A stretch of 64,000 nucleotides of DNA from Actinomycetes bacterium (GTDB taxonomy: Bacteria; Actinomycetota; Acidimicrobiia; Acidimicrobiales; Acidimicrobilacustridaceae), in NCBI GenBank assembly GCA_029782145.1, contig JAKOVH010000031.1:1-64000 (forward strand), read 5' to 3'. A program made the position numbers and the translations under genes. Numbering within the stretch: position 1 is the stretch's first letter; every line of letters starts with the position of its first letter. Positions 7,895 through 16,519 of this stretch are shown in pieces. The notes beneath the pieces are model-generated. The model had not been told where the DNA came from. It saw only the letters and a program-made list of their open reading frames with translations, and ran no database searches.

Positions 7895-8890
7895 GTGCTC
7901 GTCGCCAACGACGGCGAGGTGTTCGCCCGGTTGCACGGCCGCCTCGCCCGACCGTTCGAGGTGATCGGCACGCTGTCGGCGCTCGTCGGCCAGCCGCCGA
8001 CGGCGGTCGCCCAGGGCGTGGGGGTGGCGATGGCCACGTCGCTGGAGGCCCAGCGCCTGCTCGAGTCGATGCCGACGACCGTGCGCAGCCTGGCCACGTC
8101 CCTGCAGACCCACAACGCCCGGTGCATCGGCGAGCTTCGGGGCCCGGTGCTGTGGAGCGAGACGATGTCGGCCCGGGCCTCGAGCTTCGGGGATCGGGAC
8201 CTGTTCATCTGCTCCACCCCGTCGCGGGCCTACGACATCGACGAGAACCGCATCCTGGTGGCGGCGCTGCGCACGGTGCGCGACGCCGGCCGGGCCGCCA
8301 CCGACGGGGTCGCCGGGCCCCTCGAGGACCCGGTGCTGCGCCTGGCCCGGCGGGTCGGCGGCGAGGCCGCCCACTGGATGGACCACCCGTCGCTGGCGCC
8401 CATCACCCAGGTGCGCCCCAACCCCCGGGCGGTGCGCCGCACCCGTTCCGGCAAGAACCGGCGGACCTACGAGCCGGCCCTCGCCGTGATCGACCGGGCC
8501 GGCGAGCCCATCTCCGCCGAGGAGGCCGCCCGCTGGTGCCGACCGGTCGTGCGGGCCCGCCACCGCGTGATCATGGGGCTCGTCGACCGGCTGGAGAAGG
8601 CGGCGCGCCGCCACGTCCCCGACTTCCGCGCCGAGCACGGCGTCCTGCTGGCCGGGCCGTTGCAGTTCCACGCCGGGCGCTCCGACGGCGCCGGACTGGC
8701 CGGGGTGATGCTCGGCCCGCTGCTCATCGACGTGCCGTCCGATCCGTCGATCACGAGCCGGGACGAGGCGGAGGCCGACGTGGCCCGGCGCAGCGAGGGC
8801 CGTCCGTCGTTGGCCGTGCTCGAGGAGGCCGACCTCGACCGGGCCCTCGCCATGGCGGTGCAGCTCGCCGGCAGCGCCCGCCTCGCCTGA
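7895..8890 (+). CDS. McrC/DUF2357-like partner protein without recognisable nuclease
   Basis: A 331-residue protein. Residues 81-90 (LRGPVLWSET) and 113-125 (YDIDENRILVAAL) match the core I associate with McrC and DUF2357 proteins, in which a GxIdW...T segment is followed by D-x-x-ENR-LL. McrC-type proteins normally continue into a PD-(D/E)xK nuclease with a D...ExK signature. I find none here: the C-terminal ~130 residues (FRAEHGVLLAGPLQF..., LIDVPSDP) lack it. A GTG start lies three bases after the ATPase stop, so the two are coupled. Likely the stimulatory or bridging partner of the AAA+ ring, with the effector activity absent or elsewhere. Homology is by eye and needs profile confirmation. 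Confidence 0.72.
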   Translation: MLVANDGEVFARLHGRLARPFEVIGTLSALVGQPPTAVAQGVGVAMATSLEAQRLLESMPTTVRSLATSLQTHNARCIGELRGPVLWSETMSARASSFGDRDLFICSTPSRAYDIDENRILVAALRTVRDAGRAATDGVAGPLEDPVLRLARRVGGEAAHWMDHPSLAPITQVRPNPRAVRRTRSGKNRRTYEPALAVIDRAGEPISAEEAARWCRPVVRARHRVIMGLVDRLEKAARRHVPDFRAEHGVLLAGPLQFHAGRSDGAGLAGVMLGPLLIDVPSDPSITSRDEAEADVARRSEGRPSLAVLEEADLDRALAMAVQLAGSARLA

Positions 8891-8935
8891 CGGGGCCGGG
8901 TCAACCGTCGCGCCGCACCGGCCGTGGTACGCGGC

Positions 8936-10783
8936 TCAGGCGCTGGCCCGCTTGCCGGCCCGGCGCCGGTCGGGCTCCTTGAGCAGCCGCTTGCGGATGC
9001 GCAGCGACTGCGGTGTGACCTCGACGAGCTCGTCGTCGGCGATGAACTCGATCGCCGTCTCGAGGGTGACCTCTCGGGGCGGCACCAGCTTGATCGCCTC
9101 GTCGGAGGCGTGCGTGCGGATGTTGGTCTTCTGCTTCTCGCGCACCACGTTGACGACCATGTCGTCGGGCCGGGCGTTCTCGCCCACGACCATGCCCTCG
9201 TAGACCGCCTCGCCGGGACCGACGAACAGCTCGCCCCGCTGCTGGAGGTTGTCGAGGGCGTAGCCGGTGGTGGTGCCCTCTCGGTCGGCGATCATGGCGC
9301 CGCCCTTGCGCGACGGCAGCTCGCCCACCCAGGGGGTCCAGCCGGCGTGGTGCTGGTGCATCAAGGCGGTGCCCCGGGTGGCGGTGAGCAGCTGCGACCG
9401 GAAGCCGATGAGGCCCCGAGACGGCGCCTCGACGGTCACGATGGTGCGGCCGGTGTCGCCCGGGCGCAGGTCGGTGACGCGCCCCTTGCGCGGCGCCAAC
9501 GCCTGGGTGACGGTGCCCACGTGCTCGTCGGGCACGTCGATGACGGCCCGCTCGAGCGGCTCGTGGCGGGTGCCGTCGATGTCGCGGACGATGACCTCGG
9601 GGCGGCTCACCTGCAGCTCGTAGCCCTCGCGCCGCATGGTCTCGATGAGCACGGCCAGCTGCAGCTCCCCACGGCCGGCCACCTCGATGACGTCGGGTGA
9701 GCCGGTCTGCTCGACGCGGATCGACACGTTGCCGAGCACCTCGCGGTCGAGGCGCTCGCGCAGGTGGCGCGACGTGAGGTAGGTGCCCTCCTTGCCGGCC
9801 AGCGGCGAGGTGTTCACCCCGAAGGTCATGCGCAGCACCGGCTCGTCGACGCTGAGGCGAGCCAGCGGCACCGGGTTGGCGGGGTCGGCCAGGGTGTCGC
9901 CGATCTCGACCTCGGGGAAGCCGGCGACGACGAACAGGTCGCCGGCGGCGATCTCGTCGACCTCGAGGCGGCCGATGCCCGAGAACGCCATGAGCTGGGT
10001 GAGCTTGCGCTTCAGGGGGGCCTGGCCCTCGTCCTCCTCGCACAGGGCGACCTGCTCGCCGCGGCGCAGCGTGCCCTGCACCACCCGGCCGATGGCCAGG
10101 CGGCCGAGGTAGTCGGAGGCGTCGAGGTTGGTGACGATGCCCTGCAGCGGCGCCGCGGGGTCGCCCTGGGGGGCCGGCACGGTGTCGACGATGGCCTCGA
10201 ACAGCGGCGTCAGGTCGTCGTCGTCGCCGGGCGTGCCGACACCGGAGACGGCCCGCCCGTCACGGGCCACGGCCGAGACGATCGGGAACTCGATGGCGTC
10301 CTCGTCGGCGTCGAGGTCGAGGAAGAGCTGGTAGATCTCGTCGAGGACCTCGTCGGGCCGGGCATCGGCCCGGTCGACCTTGTTGAGCACGACCACGGCC
10401 GGCAGGCCACCGGCCAGGGCCTTCGACAGCACGTAGCGGGTCTGCGGGAGCGGCCCCTCGGCGGCGTCGACGAGCAGCACCACGCCGTCGACCATGGTCA
10501 GGGCCCGCTCGACCTCACCACCGAAGTCGGAGTGGCCGGGCGTGTCGACGAGGTTGATCCGGATGCCGTTCCAGTCGACCGACGCCGCCTTGGCCAAGAT
10601 GGTGATGCCCCGCTCGCGCTCCTGGTCGTTGGAGTCCATGACCCGGTCGACCACGGCCTGGTGCTCGCCGAACACCCCCGTGGCCCGCAGGAGGGCGTCG
10701 ACGAGGGTGGTCTTGCCGTGGTCGACGTGGGCGACGAGCGCGACGTTGCGGAGCGCGTGGGGGGAAGGTTCGCTGGGGGGCAC
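8936..10783 (-). CDS. typA: Translational GTPase BipA/TypA
   Basis: Ribosome-binding GTPase involved in 50S assembly and stress adaptation. The 615-residue protein has the full G-domain set: G1 AHVDHGKTT at 18-26, switch I ERERGITI near 55-62, G3 DTPGH at 80-84 and G4 NKVD at 134-137. Elongation-factor domain II, EF-G-like III/V domains and the BipA-specific C-terminal domain follow ([23 protein letters not shown] region). Length is normal. The GTG at 10783 starts directly before the conserved [15 protein letters not shown]; a TAGAGT hexamer 9 nt upstream suggests a nearly leaderless mRNA. Monocistronic, convergent with the McrC-like gene. Confidence 0.97.
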   Translation of the reverse strand: MPPSEPSPHALRNVALVAHVDHGKTTLVDALLRATGVFGEHQAVVDRVMDSNDQERERGITILAKAASVDWNGIRINLVDTPGHSDFGGEVERALTMVDGVVLLVDAAEGPLPQTRYVLSKALAGGLPAVVVLNKVDRADARPDEVLDEIYQLFLDLDADEDAIEFPIVSAVARDGRAVSGVGTPGDDDDLTPLFEAIVDTVPAPQGDPAAPLQGIVTNLDASDYLGRLAIGRVVQGTLRRGEQVALCEEDEGQAPLKRKLTQLMAFSGIGRLEVDEIAAGDLFVVAGFPEVEIGDTLADPANPVPLARLSVDEPVLRMTFGVNTSPLAGKEGTYLTSRHLRERLDREVLGNVSIRVEQTGSPDVIEVAGRGELQLAVLIETMRREGYELQVSRPEVIVRDIDGTRHEPLERAVIDVPDEHVGTVTQALAPRKGRVTDLRPGDTGRTIVTVEAPSRGLIGFRSQLLTATRGTALMHQHHAGWTPWVGELPSRKGGAMIADREGTTTGYALDNLQQRGELFVGPGEAVYEGMVVGENARPDDMVVNVVREKQKTNIRTHASDEAIKLVPPREVTLETAIEFIADDELVEVTPQSLRIRKRLLKEPDRRRAGKRASA

Positions 10784-10792
10784 GAAGAGGTG

Positions 10793-10798
10793 ACTCTA
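10793..10798 (-). promoter_or_regulatory. -10 hexamer TAGAGT upstream of typA
   Basis: TAGAGT (minus strand) with 9 nt to the GTG start at 10783. The spacing is at the long end of the leaderless pattern here. Confidence 0.4.
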
Positions 10799-10833
10799 CC
10801 GGGCGGGCGGCACGACCCGCTCCGGCCGGGTGC

Positions 10834-11022
10834 CTACCGGGGCCAGGCGCCCTCGTCGGCGTCCTTGTCGTACATGCACCACGACGCGTGGTCGTGCCCC
10901 GGATCGGCGCCGCACTCCGGACACGGCTCGGCGTCGCGCGCGTCGAGGATCGCGTCGAGGTTGTCGTTCGTGCGCTTGAGTGCTCGGGCTTCTTCGAAGC
11001 GCCGATGTCGCCCCTTCTTCAC
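10834..11022 (-). CDS. Small zinc-knuckle protein of unknown function
   Basis: A 62-residue protein: a basic helical N-terminus (VKKGRHRRFEEARALKR) followed by CPECG at 34-38 and an H-x-H...WC ending, a likely single zinc site (C34, C37, H43 or H45, C49). No enzymatic domain. I start it at the GTG at 11022, which has GGGAG 7 nt upstream. An in-frame ATG at 11088 would add 22 residues and has a TAGGTT -10 placed for leaderless initiation, but the codons between 11022 and 11088 have atypically A/T third positions. The transcript may therefore start at 11088 and translation at 11022. Divergent from the alpha-glucosidase. Confidence 0.68.
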   Translation of the reverse strand: MKKGRHRRFEEARALKRTNDNLDAILDARDAEPCPECGADPGHDHASWCMYDKDADEGAWPR

Positions 11023-11094
11023 GGGCCAACTCCCGTCCGGTGTGAGTGCCGCTGCAGTGTACCCGGGGGCACCTGCCGACCGATGCATGGCCCG

Positions 11095-11104
11095 AACCTA
11101 GGAT
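11095..11104. promoter_or_regulatory. Overlapping divergent -10 hexamers around CCTAGG
   Basis: TAGGAT on plus (11099-11104) lies 6 nt before the GTG of the alpha-glucosidase. TAGGTT on minus (complement of 11095-11100) lies 6 nt before an ATG at 11088. The two hexamers share two base pairs, so RNA polymerase cannot occupy both at once. Confidence 0.5.
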
Positions 11105-11110
11105 CGGGCG

Positions 11111-12664
11111 GTGACCACGCTCCCGTGGTGGACCGCCGCGGTGGTCTACCAGATCTACCCCCGATCGTTCTGCGACAGCGATGGCGACGGTGTCGGCGAT
11201 CTGCCCGGCATCCGGTCCAGGCTCGACCACCTGGTGCGCCTCGGGGTCGACGCCATCTGGCTGTCGCCCTTCTACCGGTCGCCCATGAAGGACTTCGGCT
11301 ACGACGTGAGCGACCACTGCGACGTCGACCCGGTGTTCGGCACCCTGGCCGACATCGACGCGCTCATCGCCGAGTGCCACGCCCACGACATCCGGGTGCT
11401 GGTCGACCTGGTGCCCAACCACACGTCGGACCAGCACGAGTGGTTCCAGGCGTCCCGCTCCTCGCTCGACGACCCCAAGCGCGACTGGTACGTGTGGCGC
11501 GATCCCGCCCCCGACGGGGGCCCGCCCAACAACTGGGTGGCCGCCTTCCGGCCCGAGCCGGCGTGGACCTTCGACGAGGCCACCGGGCAGTACTACCTGC
11601 ACCTGTTCCTGCCCGAGCAACCCGACCTCGACTGGGCGAACCCCGAGGTGGTCGAGGCCATGCACGACGTGGTGCGCTTCTGGCTCGACCGCGGGGTCGA
11701 CGGGTTCCGCATCGACGTGGTGCACGGCATCGGCAAGGACCCGGCGCTCGCCGACGACCCCGACGAGGTCGTCGGCATCCCCCACACCGCCCTCAACGAC
11801 CGTCCCGAGACCCACCCCCACCTGCGGGAGCTGCGCCGCCTGATCGACAGCTACCCGGGCGAGCGGATGATGGTGGGTGAGGTCTACCTGCTCGACACCC
11901 ACCTCGTGGCGCCGTACTACGGCCGGGGCGACGAGCTGCACCTGTCGTTCAACTTCCCCCCGCTCTACACGCCCTGGGACGCCGAGCGATGGCGCGAGCA
12001 GATCGAGACGACCACCGGGCTGCTCGACCCCATCGGCGCCTGGCCCACGTGGGTGCTGTCCAACCACGACAACCGCCGGCACCGCACCCGCTACGGCGGC
12101 TCCGAGCCCCGGGCCCGGGCGGCCGCGCTGCTGCTGCTCGGCCTGCGGGGCACGCCGTTCCTGTACGCCGGCGAGGAGCTCGGACTCCTCGACGCCGAGG
12201 TGCCTCCCGAGCGGGTGGTCGACCCCGGCGGCCGCGACGGCTGCCGGGCCCCGCTGCCGTGGGACCCGACCCACCGCCACGGGTGGCCCAGCGAGCCGTG
12301 GTTGCCGTTCCCGCCGGAGGCCGACACCCACAGCGCCGCCGACGAGTGGGCCGACCCCCGCTCGACCCTCCACCTCTACCAGAGGTCGATGCTCGCCCGC
12401 CGGGCGTCGACCGCCCTGCGCTGGGGCGACCAGCGGCTCCTCACCTGCCCGGTCGGCGTGCTCGGCTGGGTGCGCTCCCACGGTGCCGAGCAGCGGGCCG
12501 TGCTGGTGAACTTCACCGCCGACCCGGTCGACCTGGAGGGCACGGAGGCCTTCGGCGCCACCGCCGGCTGGGTGGTCGAGGTGGCGAGCGACGGGGCCGC
12601 GGAGGGCACCACGTTCCGTGGTCGGTTGGCGGGCGACCAGGCGCTGTGGCTGCGACCGCGCTGA
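11111..12664 (+). CDS. GH13 alpha-glucosidase / oligo-1,6-glucosidase-type enzyme
   Basis: Glycoside hydrolase family 13 protein, 517 residues, intracellular (no signal peptide), predicted to release glucose from alpha-linked oligosaccharides. The (beta/alpha)8 barrel starts WWTAAVVYQIYPRSF, with a domain B insertion. Catalytic residues are in place: nucleophile D202 (GFRIDVVHG), acid/base E257 (VGEVYL) and transition-state stabiliser D320 (LSNHDN). A short C-terminal beta domain ends the chain. QIYPRSF and DLVPNHTSDQHEWF place it in the oligo-1,6-glucosidase/alpha-glucosidase subgroup, but trehalose- or sucrose-active relatives cannot be excluded. The GTG start sits 6 nt after a TAGGAT hexamer. 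It ends at a hairpin shared with the convergent RNase D gene. Confidence 0.93.
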   Translation: MTTLPWWTAAVVYQIYPRSFCDSDGDGVGDLPGIRSRLDHLVRLGVDAIWLSPFYRSPMKDFGYDVSDHCDVDPVFGTLADIDALIAECHAHDIRVLVDLVPNHTSDQHEWFQASRSSLDDPKRDWYVWRDPAPDGGPPNNWVAAFRPEPAWTFDEATGQYYLHLFLPEQPDLDWANPEVVEAMHDVVRFWLDRGVDGFRIDVVHGIGKDPALADDPDEVVGIPHTALNDRPETHPHLRELRRLIDSYPGERMMVGEVYLLDTHLVAPYYGRGDELHLSFNFPPLYTPWDAERWREQIETTTGLLDPIGAWPTWVLSNHDNRRHRTRYGGSEPRARAAALLLLGLRGTPFLYAGEELGLLDAEVPPERVVDPGGRDGCRAPLPWDPTHRHGWPSEPWLPFPPEADTHSAADEWADPRSTLHLYQRSMLARRASTALRWGDQRLLTCPVGVLGWVRSHGAEQRAVLVNFTADPVDLEGTEAFGATAGWVVEVASDGAAEGTTFRGRLAGDQALWLRPR

Positions 12665-12666
12665 GC

Positions 12667-12701
12667 CCGGCCCGCAGCGCTCGCGTCAGCGCAGCGGCCG
12701 G
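12667..12701. terminator. Hairpin between convergent alpha-glucosidase and RNase D genes
   Basis: Arms 12667-12681 and 12688-12701 pair over 13 positions with one bulge and one mismatch, leaving a 6-nt loop. The right arm begins in the RNase D stop codon. No U-tract. Confidence 0.55.
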
Positions 12702-13861
12702 TGCGAGCGCTCCTCGATGACCAGCTCCCCGTCGCCGGCGAAGGCCACGGCGGCCTCGCCGTGGAGCAGGCGCCGGATCGGCTCACCCACGATCTCGGCC
12801 CTCCATCCCGTGGCCAGCCGGGCGTCGGCGTCGCCGCGCAGCAGCGCCTCCAGGTCGTTGCGGGTGGCCAGCAGGCTGGTGTCGAGCTCGATGTCGCGAG
12901 CCAGCTGGGAGACCCACGACGAGATGAGCCCCACGGCCGGCCGCAGGTCGCGGTCGAGCCCGCCGTTCGACGACTCGTCCGACGACGGCACCGGGCCCTC
13001 GACACCGGCCTTCACGGCCGTGAGGAGGTCGTCGACGACGTCGTCGCGCAGGCCCCGGTCGAAGCCCCGCACCCGCTCGAGGTCCGCCCGGCTGCGCGGC
13101 GGGCGCTGCGCGATGCCGACCACCGCCATGTCCGACAGCACGTAGCGCACCGGGATGTCGAGGCTGGCCGCCCGGCGCTCGCGCCACGCGGCCACCGACC
13201 GGACCACCGCCCGGGCCCGGCCCTTGAGCTGGCGGGCCTCCTTGATGCGACGCCACGCCTCGTCGGGATCGCGGGGGCCGCGGCTGCGGCGCCGCTGCAG
13301 CTCGCACTCGGCGGCGGCCCACTGCAGGCGCTGGCGCTGCTCGAGCTGGCTCACCAGGCGGGCGTGGACCTCCAACAGGTGGGCCACGTCGTTGGCCGCG
13401 TACTCCAGCTGGTGGGCCGTGAGGGGCCGTTGGAGCCAGTCGGTGAGGCGATCGCCCTTGGCGACGCGCACCCCGAGCAGCCGCTCGTAGACCGACGCGA
13501 GCGACGGCGTGCTCATGCCCACGAACCCGGCCGCCACCTGGGTGTCGAACAGCTGCGACGGCACCGTGCCGCAGGCCAGCTCGAGGATCTCGAGGTCCTG
13601 GTCGGCGGCGTGCAGCACCGCCACCCCGGGCCCGTCGAGCACCTCGGCGAAGGGCGCGACGTCGACCGCCAACGGGTCGACGAGCACCAGCTCCCCGGGC
13701 CAGGCCAGCTGCAGCAGCGCCAGCTTCGGGTAGTAGGTGCGCTCGCGGTGGAACTCGGTGTCGAGGGCGTAGACCGGCTCGGGCCGGAGCGCCTCGATGA
13801 CGGCCGCCAGGCCCGCCTCGGTGTCGACGACTCGATGGGCCGGCGCCACGGCGGCGCTCAC
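12686..13861 (-). CDS. rnd: Ribonuclease D (DEDDy 3'-5' exoribonuclease)
   Basis: 3'-5' exoribonuclease acting on tRNA and other structured RNA 3' ends. The 391-residue protein carries the three exonuclease motifs: Exo I with D34 and E36 (ALDTEF), Exo II around H84-D89 (HAADQD) and Exo III with Y154 and D158 (YAANDV), the tyrosine marking the DEDDy class. An HRDC domain follows at ~200-290 (WRRIKEARQLKGRARAVVRSVAAWRE), then a second helical HRDC-like region. The GTG start overlaps the stop of the MobA-rhodanese gene (GTGA), making this the last gene of a long minus-strand run. It lacks ribosome-site evidence because it is coupled. Confidence 0.94.
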   Translation of the reverse strand: MSAAVAPAHRVVDTEAGLAAVIEALRPEPVYALDTEFHRERTYYPKLALLQLAWPGELVLVDPLAVDVAPFAEVLDGPGVAVLHAADQDLEILELACGTVPSQLFDTQVAAGFVGMSTPSLASVYERLLGVRVAKGDRLTDWLQRPLTAHQLEYAANDVAHLLEVHARLVSQLEQRQRLQWAAAECELQRRRSRGPRDPDEAWRRIKEARQLKGRARAVVRSVAAWRERRAASLDIPVRYVLSDMAVVGIAQRPPRSRADLERVRGFDRGLRDDVVDDLLTAVKAGVEGPVPSSDESSNGGLDRDLRPAVGLISSWVSQLARDIELDTSLLATRNDLEALLRGDADARLATGWRAEIVGEPIRRLLHGEAAVAFAGDGELVIEERSHRPLR

Positions 13862-14808
13862 ACCGGGTCGGGCCCGGTGACCAGCGGCCGCCCGGACTCG
13901 GACCAGGCCTTGGTGCCGCCGGCGACGTTGGTGGCGTCGAGGCCGTTGGCCCGCAGGAACTGCACGGCCCGGGCGCTGCGCCCGCCGACGTGGCAGATCA
14001 CGTAGACCGGCGCTTCGGCCGGGAGCTCACCGATCCGGTCGGGCACCGAGGTGAGCGGCATGGGCAGGGCGCCGCGCACGTGCCCGGCCGTGTACTCGTC
14101 GAGCTCACGCACGTCGACGACCAACGCGCGCTCGGACATGGCGCGTTCCAGCGCGTCGATGTCGACCTCGGGCACGTCGGGCACGTGTGGTTCCTGTTCG
14201 CTCGGGAGGTGGCGGCCAGCGTAGCGGCGGAGGTCGTCCGGGGAGTCGACGTCGGCGAGCTCCACCGCCGGCAAGCCGGGGACGGTGACGACCCCGACGC
14301 GCCCGAGCAGCCGCCTCGGGGCCCGCTCCCCCGCGGCGAAGCCCGCCTCCAGGACGGCCCGCGCCACCGACACCCGCCAGCACGCCGTGAGCGGCTGCTC
14401 CCGGGAGCCGACCACGGCCACGGCCACGCCGGCCTCGGGAGCGGCGGCCAGCGCCTCGACCAGCGCCCGGGGCACGCCCGGCCCGATGCCCGGCATGTCG
14501 CAGGCCAGGACCACCACCAGGTCGACCGGGTCGGCCCCGGGCACGCTCGAGGCGCCGAGCGCGGTGACGATGCCTCCGAGCGGGCCCTCGCCGGGGTAGC
14601 GGTCGGCGCGCCAGGCCACCCCGGCCCGCTCGATGCGCGCCCGGTCTCCCCCGACCGCCACCACCTCCAGCGCCCCGGCGGCGCGCAGGGCGTCGGCGGT
14701 GACGGCCACCAGGGGCCGTCCGGGGTCGACCTCCACGAGAGCCTTGTCGCGGCCCATGCGTCGGGACGCCCCGCCCGCCAGGACCGCACCCCGGAACGTT
14801 GGGGTCAC
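13858..14808 (-). CDS. MobA-like nucleotidyltransferase fused to a rhodanese domain
   Basis: Two-domain protein, 316 residues. Residues 1-~200 are a MobA-type molybdenum cofactor guanylyltransferase: LAGGASRRMGRDKA at 10-23, GEGPLGGI near 73-80 and ACDMPG at 102-107. It would attach GMP to molybdopterin. Residues ~213-316 are a single rhodanese domain with VDVRELDEYTAGHVRGA and the active-site loop ICHVGGRSA, where C272 is the persulfide-forming residue. Both active sites look intact. The fusion suggests coupling of sulfur transfer to cofactor maturation, but it could be a convenience fusion. Start GTG overlaps the upstream stop and its own stop overlaps RNase D. No other Mo-cofactor gene is in the window. 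Confidence 0.9.
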   Translation of the reverse strand: MTPTFRGAVLAGGASRRMGRDKALVEVDPGRPLVAVTADALRAAGALEVVAVGGDRARIERAGVAWRADRYPGEGPLGGIVTALGASSVPGADPVDLVVVLACDMPGIGPGVPRALVEALAAAPEAGVAVAVVGSREQPLTACWRVSVARAVLEAGFAAGERAPRRLLGRVGVVTVPGLPAVELADVDSPDDLRRYAGRHLPSEQEPHVPDVPEVDIDALERAMSERALVVDVRELDEYTAGHVRGALPMPLTSVPDRIGELPAEAPVYVICHVGGRSARAVQFLRANGLDATNVAGGTKAWSESGRPLVTGPDPV

Positions 14809-16049
14809 GAGGGTGGGACGGCACCGTAGGTCGCGTCGCGCCCTGCGCCGGTGCGGTCGGTGGCGGCCGCCTCGGCGAGGTCGGCGAGGAACCGCTCGAC
14901 CACGCGGGCGTGGTAGGGCGACACCATCAGGTGGAGCCCGCCCTGCTGGCGGTCGAGGTGCCAGCCCCGCTCGTCCATCACGTCGCCGACGGCGCCGATG
15001 TCGAGCACCGAGCTGGCGAGCTCGAACACCGACAGGTCGGGCTCACCGGTGACCGCCAGGCCGGGCACGGCGTCGACGCCCTGGCGGAAACGACGGGTGG
15101 TGTCGCGCACAACGCGCGCCTTGGCGAGGTACCCGTCGGCCCCCAGGTGGCGGATGGTGGCCCAGGCGCCGGCGATGGGCGCTGCCGGTCGGGTGCCGGC
15201 GGTGGTGGCCGAGCCGTAGAGGCCGCCCGGCCAGTCGTCGAAGACGAACCACTGGCGGCGCACCATGGCGGGGTCGCGGTAGAGCACGACGCTGGCGCCC
15301 TTGAAGGCGTAGCCGTACTTGTGCACGTCGGCCGAGAGCGACGTCACCCCTGGCACGCGGAAGTCCCACGGGCCCACCGGCTCGCCGAGGCGCTCCCAGA
15401 ACGGCAGCAGCCACCCGCCGAGGCAGGCGTCGACGTGGCAGAGGACCCCTCGGCGCTCGGCCAGGGCGGCGATCTCGGTGACGGGGTCGATGACGCCGAA
15501 GGGGTAGCACGGCGCCGACGCCACGAGCAGCACGGCTCGCTCGTCGAGGGCGGACGCCATGGCCTCGACGTCGGCCCGCAGATCGGGCCCGGTGCCGACG
15601 CGGCGCTGCTCGACGCCGAGGTAGTGGCAGGCCTTGGCGAACGCCGGGTGAGCGGTTCGGGCCGTGACGATGGCGGGCCGGTCGACGCCCTGCTCGGCGG
15701 CCCACTGCCGGGCGGTGTGCACGGCCAGGAAGATGCTCTCGGTGCCCCCGCTCGACATGGTGCCGCCACCGCCGGCGAGCCCGGTGACCGCCGCCGCGGC
15801 CGCGACGACCTCCTGCTCCATGCGCCCGAGGCTCGGGAAGGCGAACGGGTTGAGGGCGTTCTCGGCGAGGAACCGCCGGCCGATCTCGTCGTGGAGCCGG
15901 GTCAGCTCGGGGTCGTCGGCGTTGTACACGAGGCTGAACGTGCGGCCCCCTCGCCAGTCGGCGTCGCCCTCCGTGAGCTCGTCGACCTCGCCGAGGAGCT
16001 CCTCGACGCCTCGGCCGGCGGCCGGCAACGCCGGCCCGAACCCGTCCAC
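14805..16049 (-). CDS. PLP-dependent group II decarboxylase / sphingosine-phosphate-lyase-like protein
   Basis: Pyridoxal-phosphate fold-type I enzyme, 414 residues, of the family joining amino acid decarboxylases and sphingosine-1-phosphate lyase. MSSGGTES at 98-105 is the phosphate cup, HVDACLGG at 205-212 the cofactor-stacking Asp segment, and K244 in SADVHKYGY the Schiff-base lysine. SLVYNADDPELTRLHDEIGRRFLAENALNPFAFPS resembles the S1P-lyase/MfnA side rather than classic glutamate decarboxylase. The substrate is unknown: a carbon-carbon lyase or amino acid decarboxylase are both possible. I chose GTG 16049, five bases after the DUF3151 stop, with GAGGA upstream; longer readings overlap that gene. 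Its stop overlaps the MobA-rhodanese start. Confidence 0.88.
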   Translation of the reverse strand: MDGFGPALPAAGRGVEELLGEVDELTEGDADWRGGRTFSLVYNADDPELTRLHDEIGRRFLAENALNPFAFPSLGRMEQEVVAAAAAVTGLAGGGGTMSSGGTESIFLAVHTARQWAAEQGVDRPAIVTARTAHPAFAKACHYLGVEQRRVGTGPDLRADVEAMASALDERAVLLVASAPCYPFGVIDPVTEIAALAERRGVLCHVDACLGGWLLPFWERLGEPVGPWDFRVPGVTSLSADVHKYGYAFKGASVVLYRDPAMVRRQWFVFDDWPGGLYGSATTAGTRPAAPIAGAWATIRHLGADGYLAKARVVRDTTRRFRQGVDAVPGLAVTGEPDLSVFELASSVLDIGAVGDVMDERGWHLDRQQGGLHLMVSPYHARVVERFLADLAEAAATDRTGAGRDATYGAVPPS

Positions 16050-16053
16050 CGCG

Positions 16054-16512
16054 CTACCGGTCCTCGCCGGCCAGCTCGGCGGGCGGCCAGGCCGGGTCGC
16101 ACTGGCGGAGGAACAGCTCGCAGCGCTCGGCTTCATCGTGCTCGCCGATCGCCGCCGCCTGGCGAGCCAGCCCGGCGAGGCAGCGCAGGAAGCCGCGGTT
16201 CGACGGGTGCTGCCAGCGGACGTAGCCCGAACCCCTCCAGCCGTTGGCCCGCAGCGCGTCGAGGCCGCGGTGGTAGCCGACGCGGTAGGCGGCGTAGACC
16301 TCCACATCGTCGCGGCCGCAGTCGCCGAGGGCGGCCCAGGCCTCGCTCCAGCGCGGATGGGCCGCCACGACGGCGGCGACGGCCGCTCGGCGCTCTGCCT
16401 CCGGGCGGGCCAGGGCCTGCTCGAGGACGTGACGGGCCTCCGGTGACGGCGGCGGCAGGACGGTCTCGGGCGGGCCCGACGGGTTGAGGGAGACGGGTCG
16501 TGGTTCGCTCAC
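16054..16512 (-). CDS. DUF3151 family protein
   Basis: A 152-residue cytosolic protein of an actinobacteria-restricted family of unknown function. The family's hallmark runs in order: a helical segment RHVLEQALARPEAERRAAVAAVVAAHPRWSEAWAALG, then AYRVGYHRGLDALRANGWRGSGYVRWQHPSNRGFLRCLAGL. The helices look like TPR-type pairs. The GTG start at 16512 lies 7 nt after a TAGCGT hexamer whose first three bases are the stop codon of the upstream hydrolase, so the gene appears to have its own leaderless promoter inside an otherwise continuous run. Confidence 0.92.
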   Translation of the reverse strand: MSEPRPVSLNPSGPPETVLPPPSPEARHVLEQALARPEAERRAAVAAVVAAHPRWSEAWAALGDCGRDDVEVYAAYRVGYHRGLDALRANGWRGSGYVRWQHPSNRGFLRCLAGLARQAAAIGEHDEAERCELFLRQCDPAWPPAELAGEDR

Positions 16513-16519
16513 GGCGCCC

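Noticed and set aside
11022-11088. Longer start (ATG 11088) for the small zinc-knuckle protein
   Set aside because: Codons in this stretch have atypical A/T third positions and the internal GTG has a good ribosome site; kept as an alternative only.
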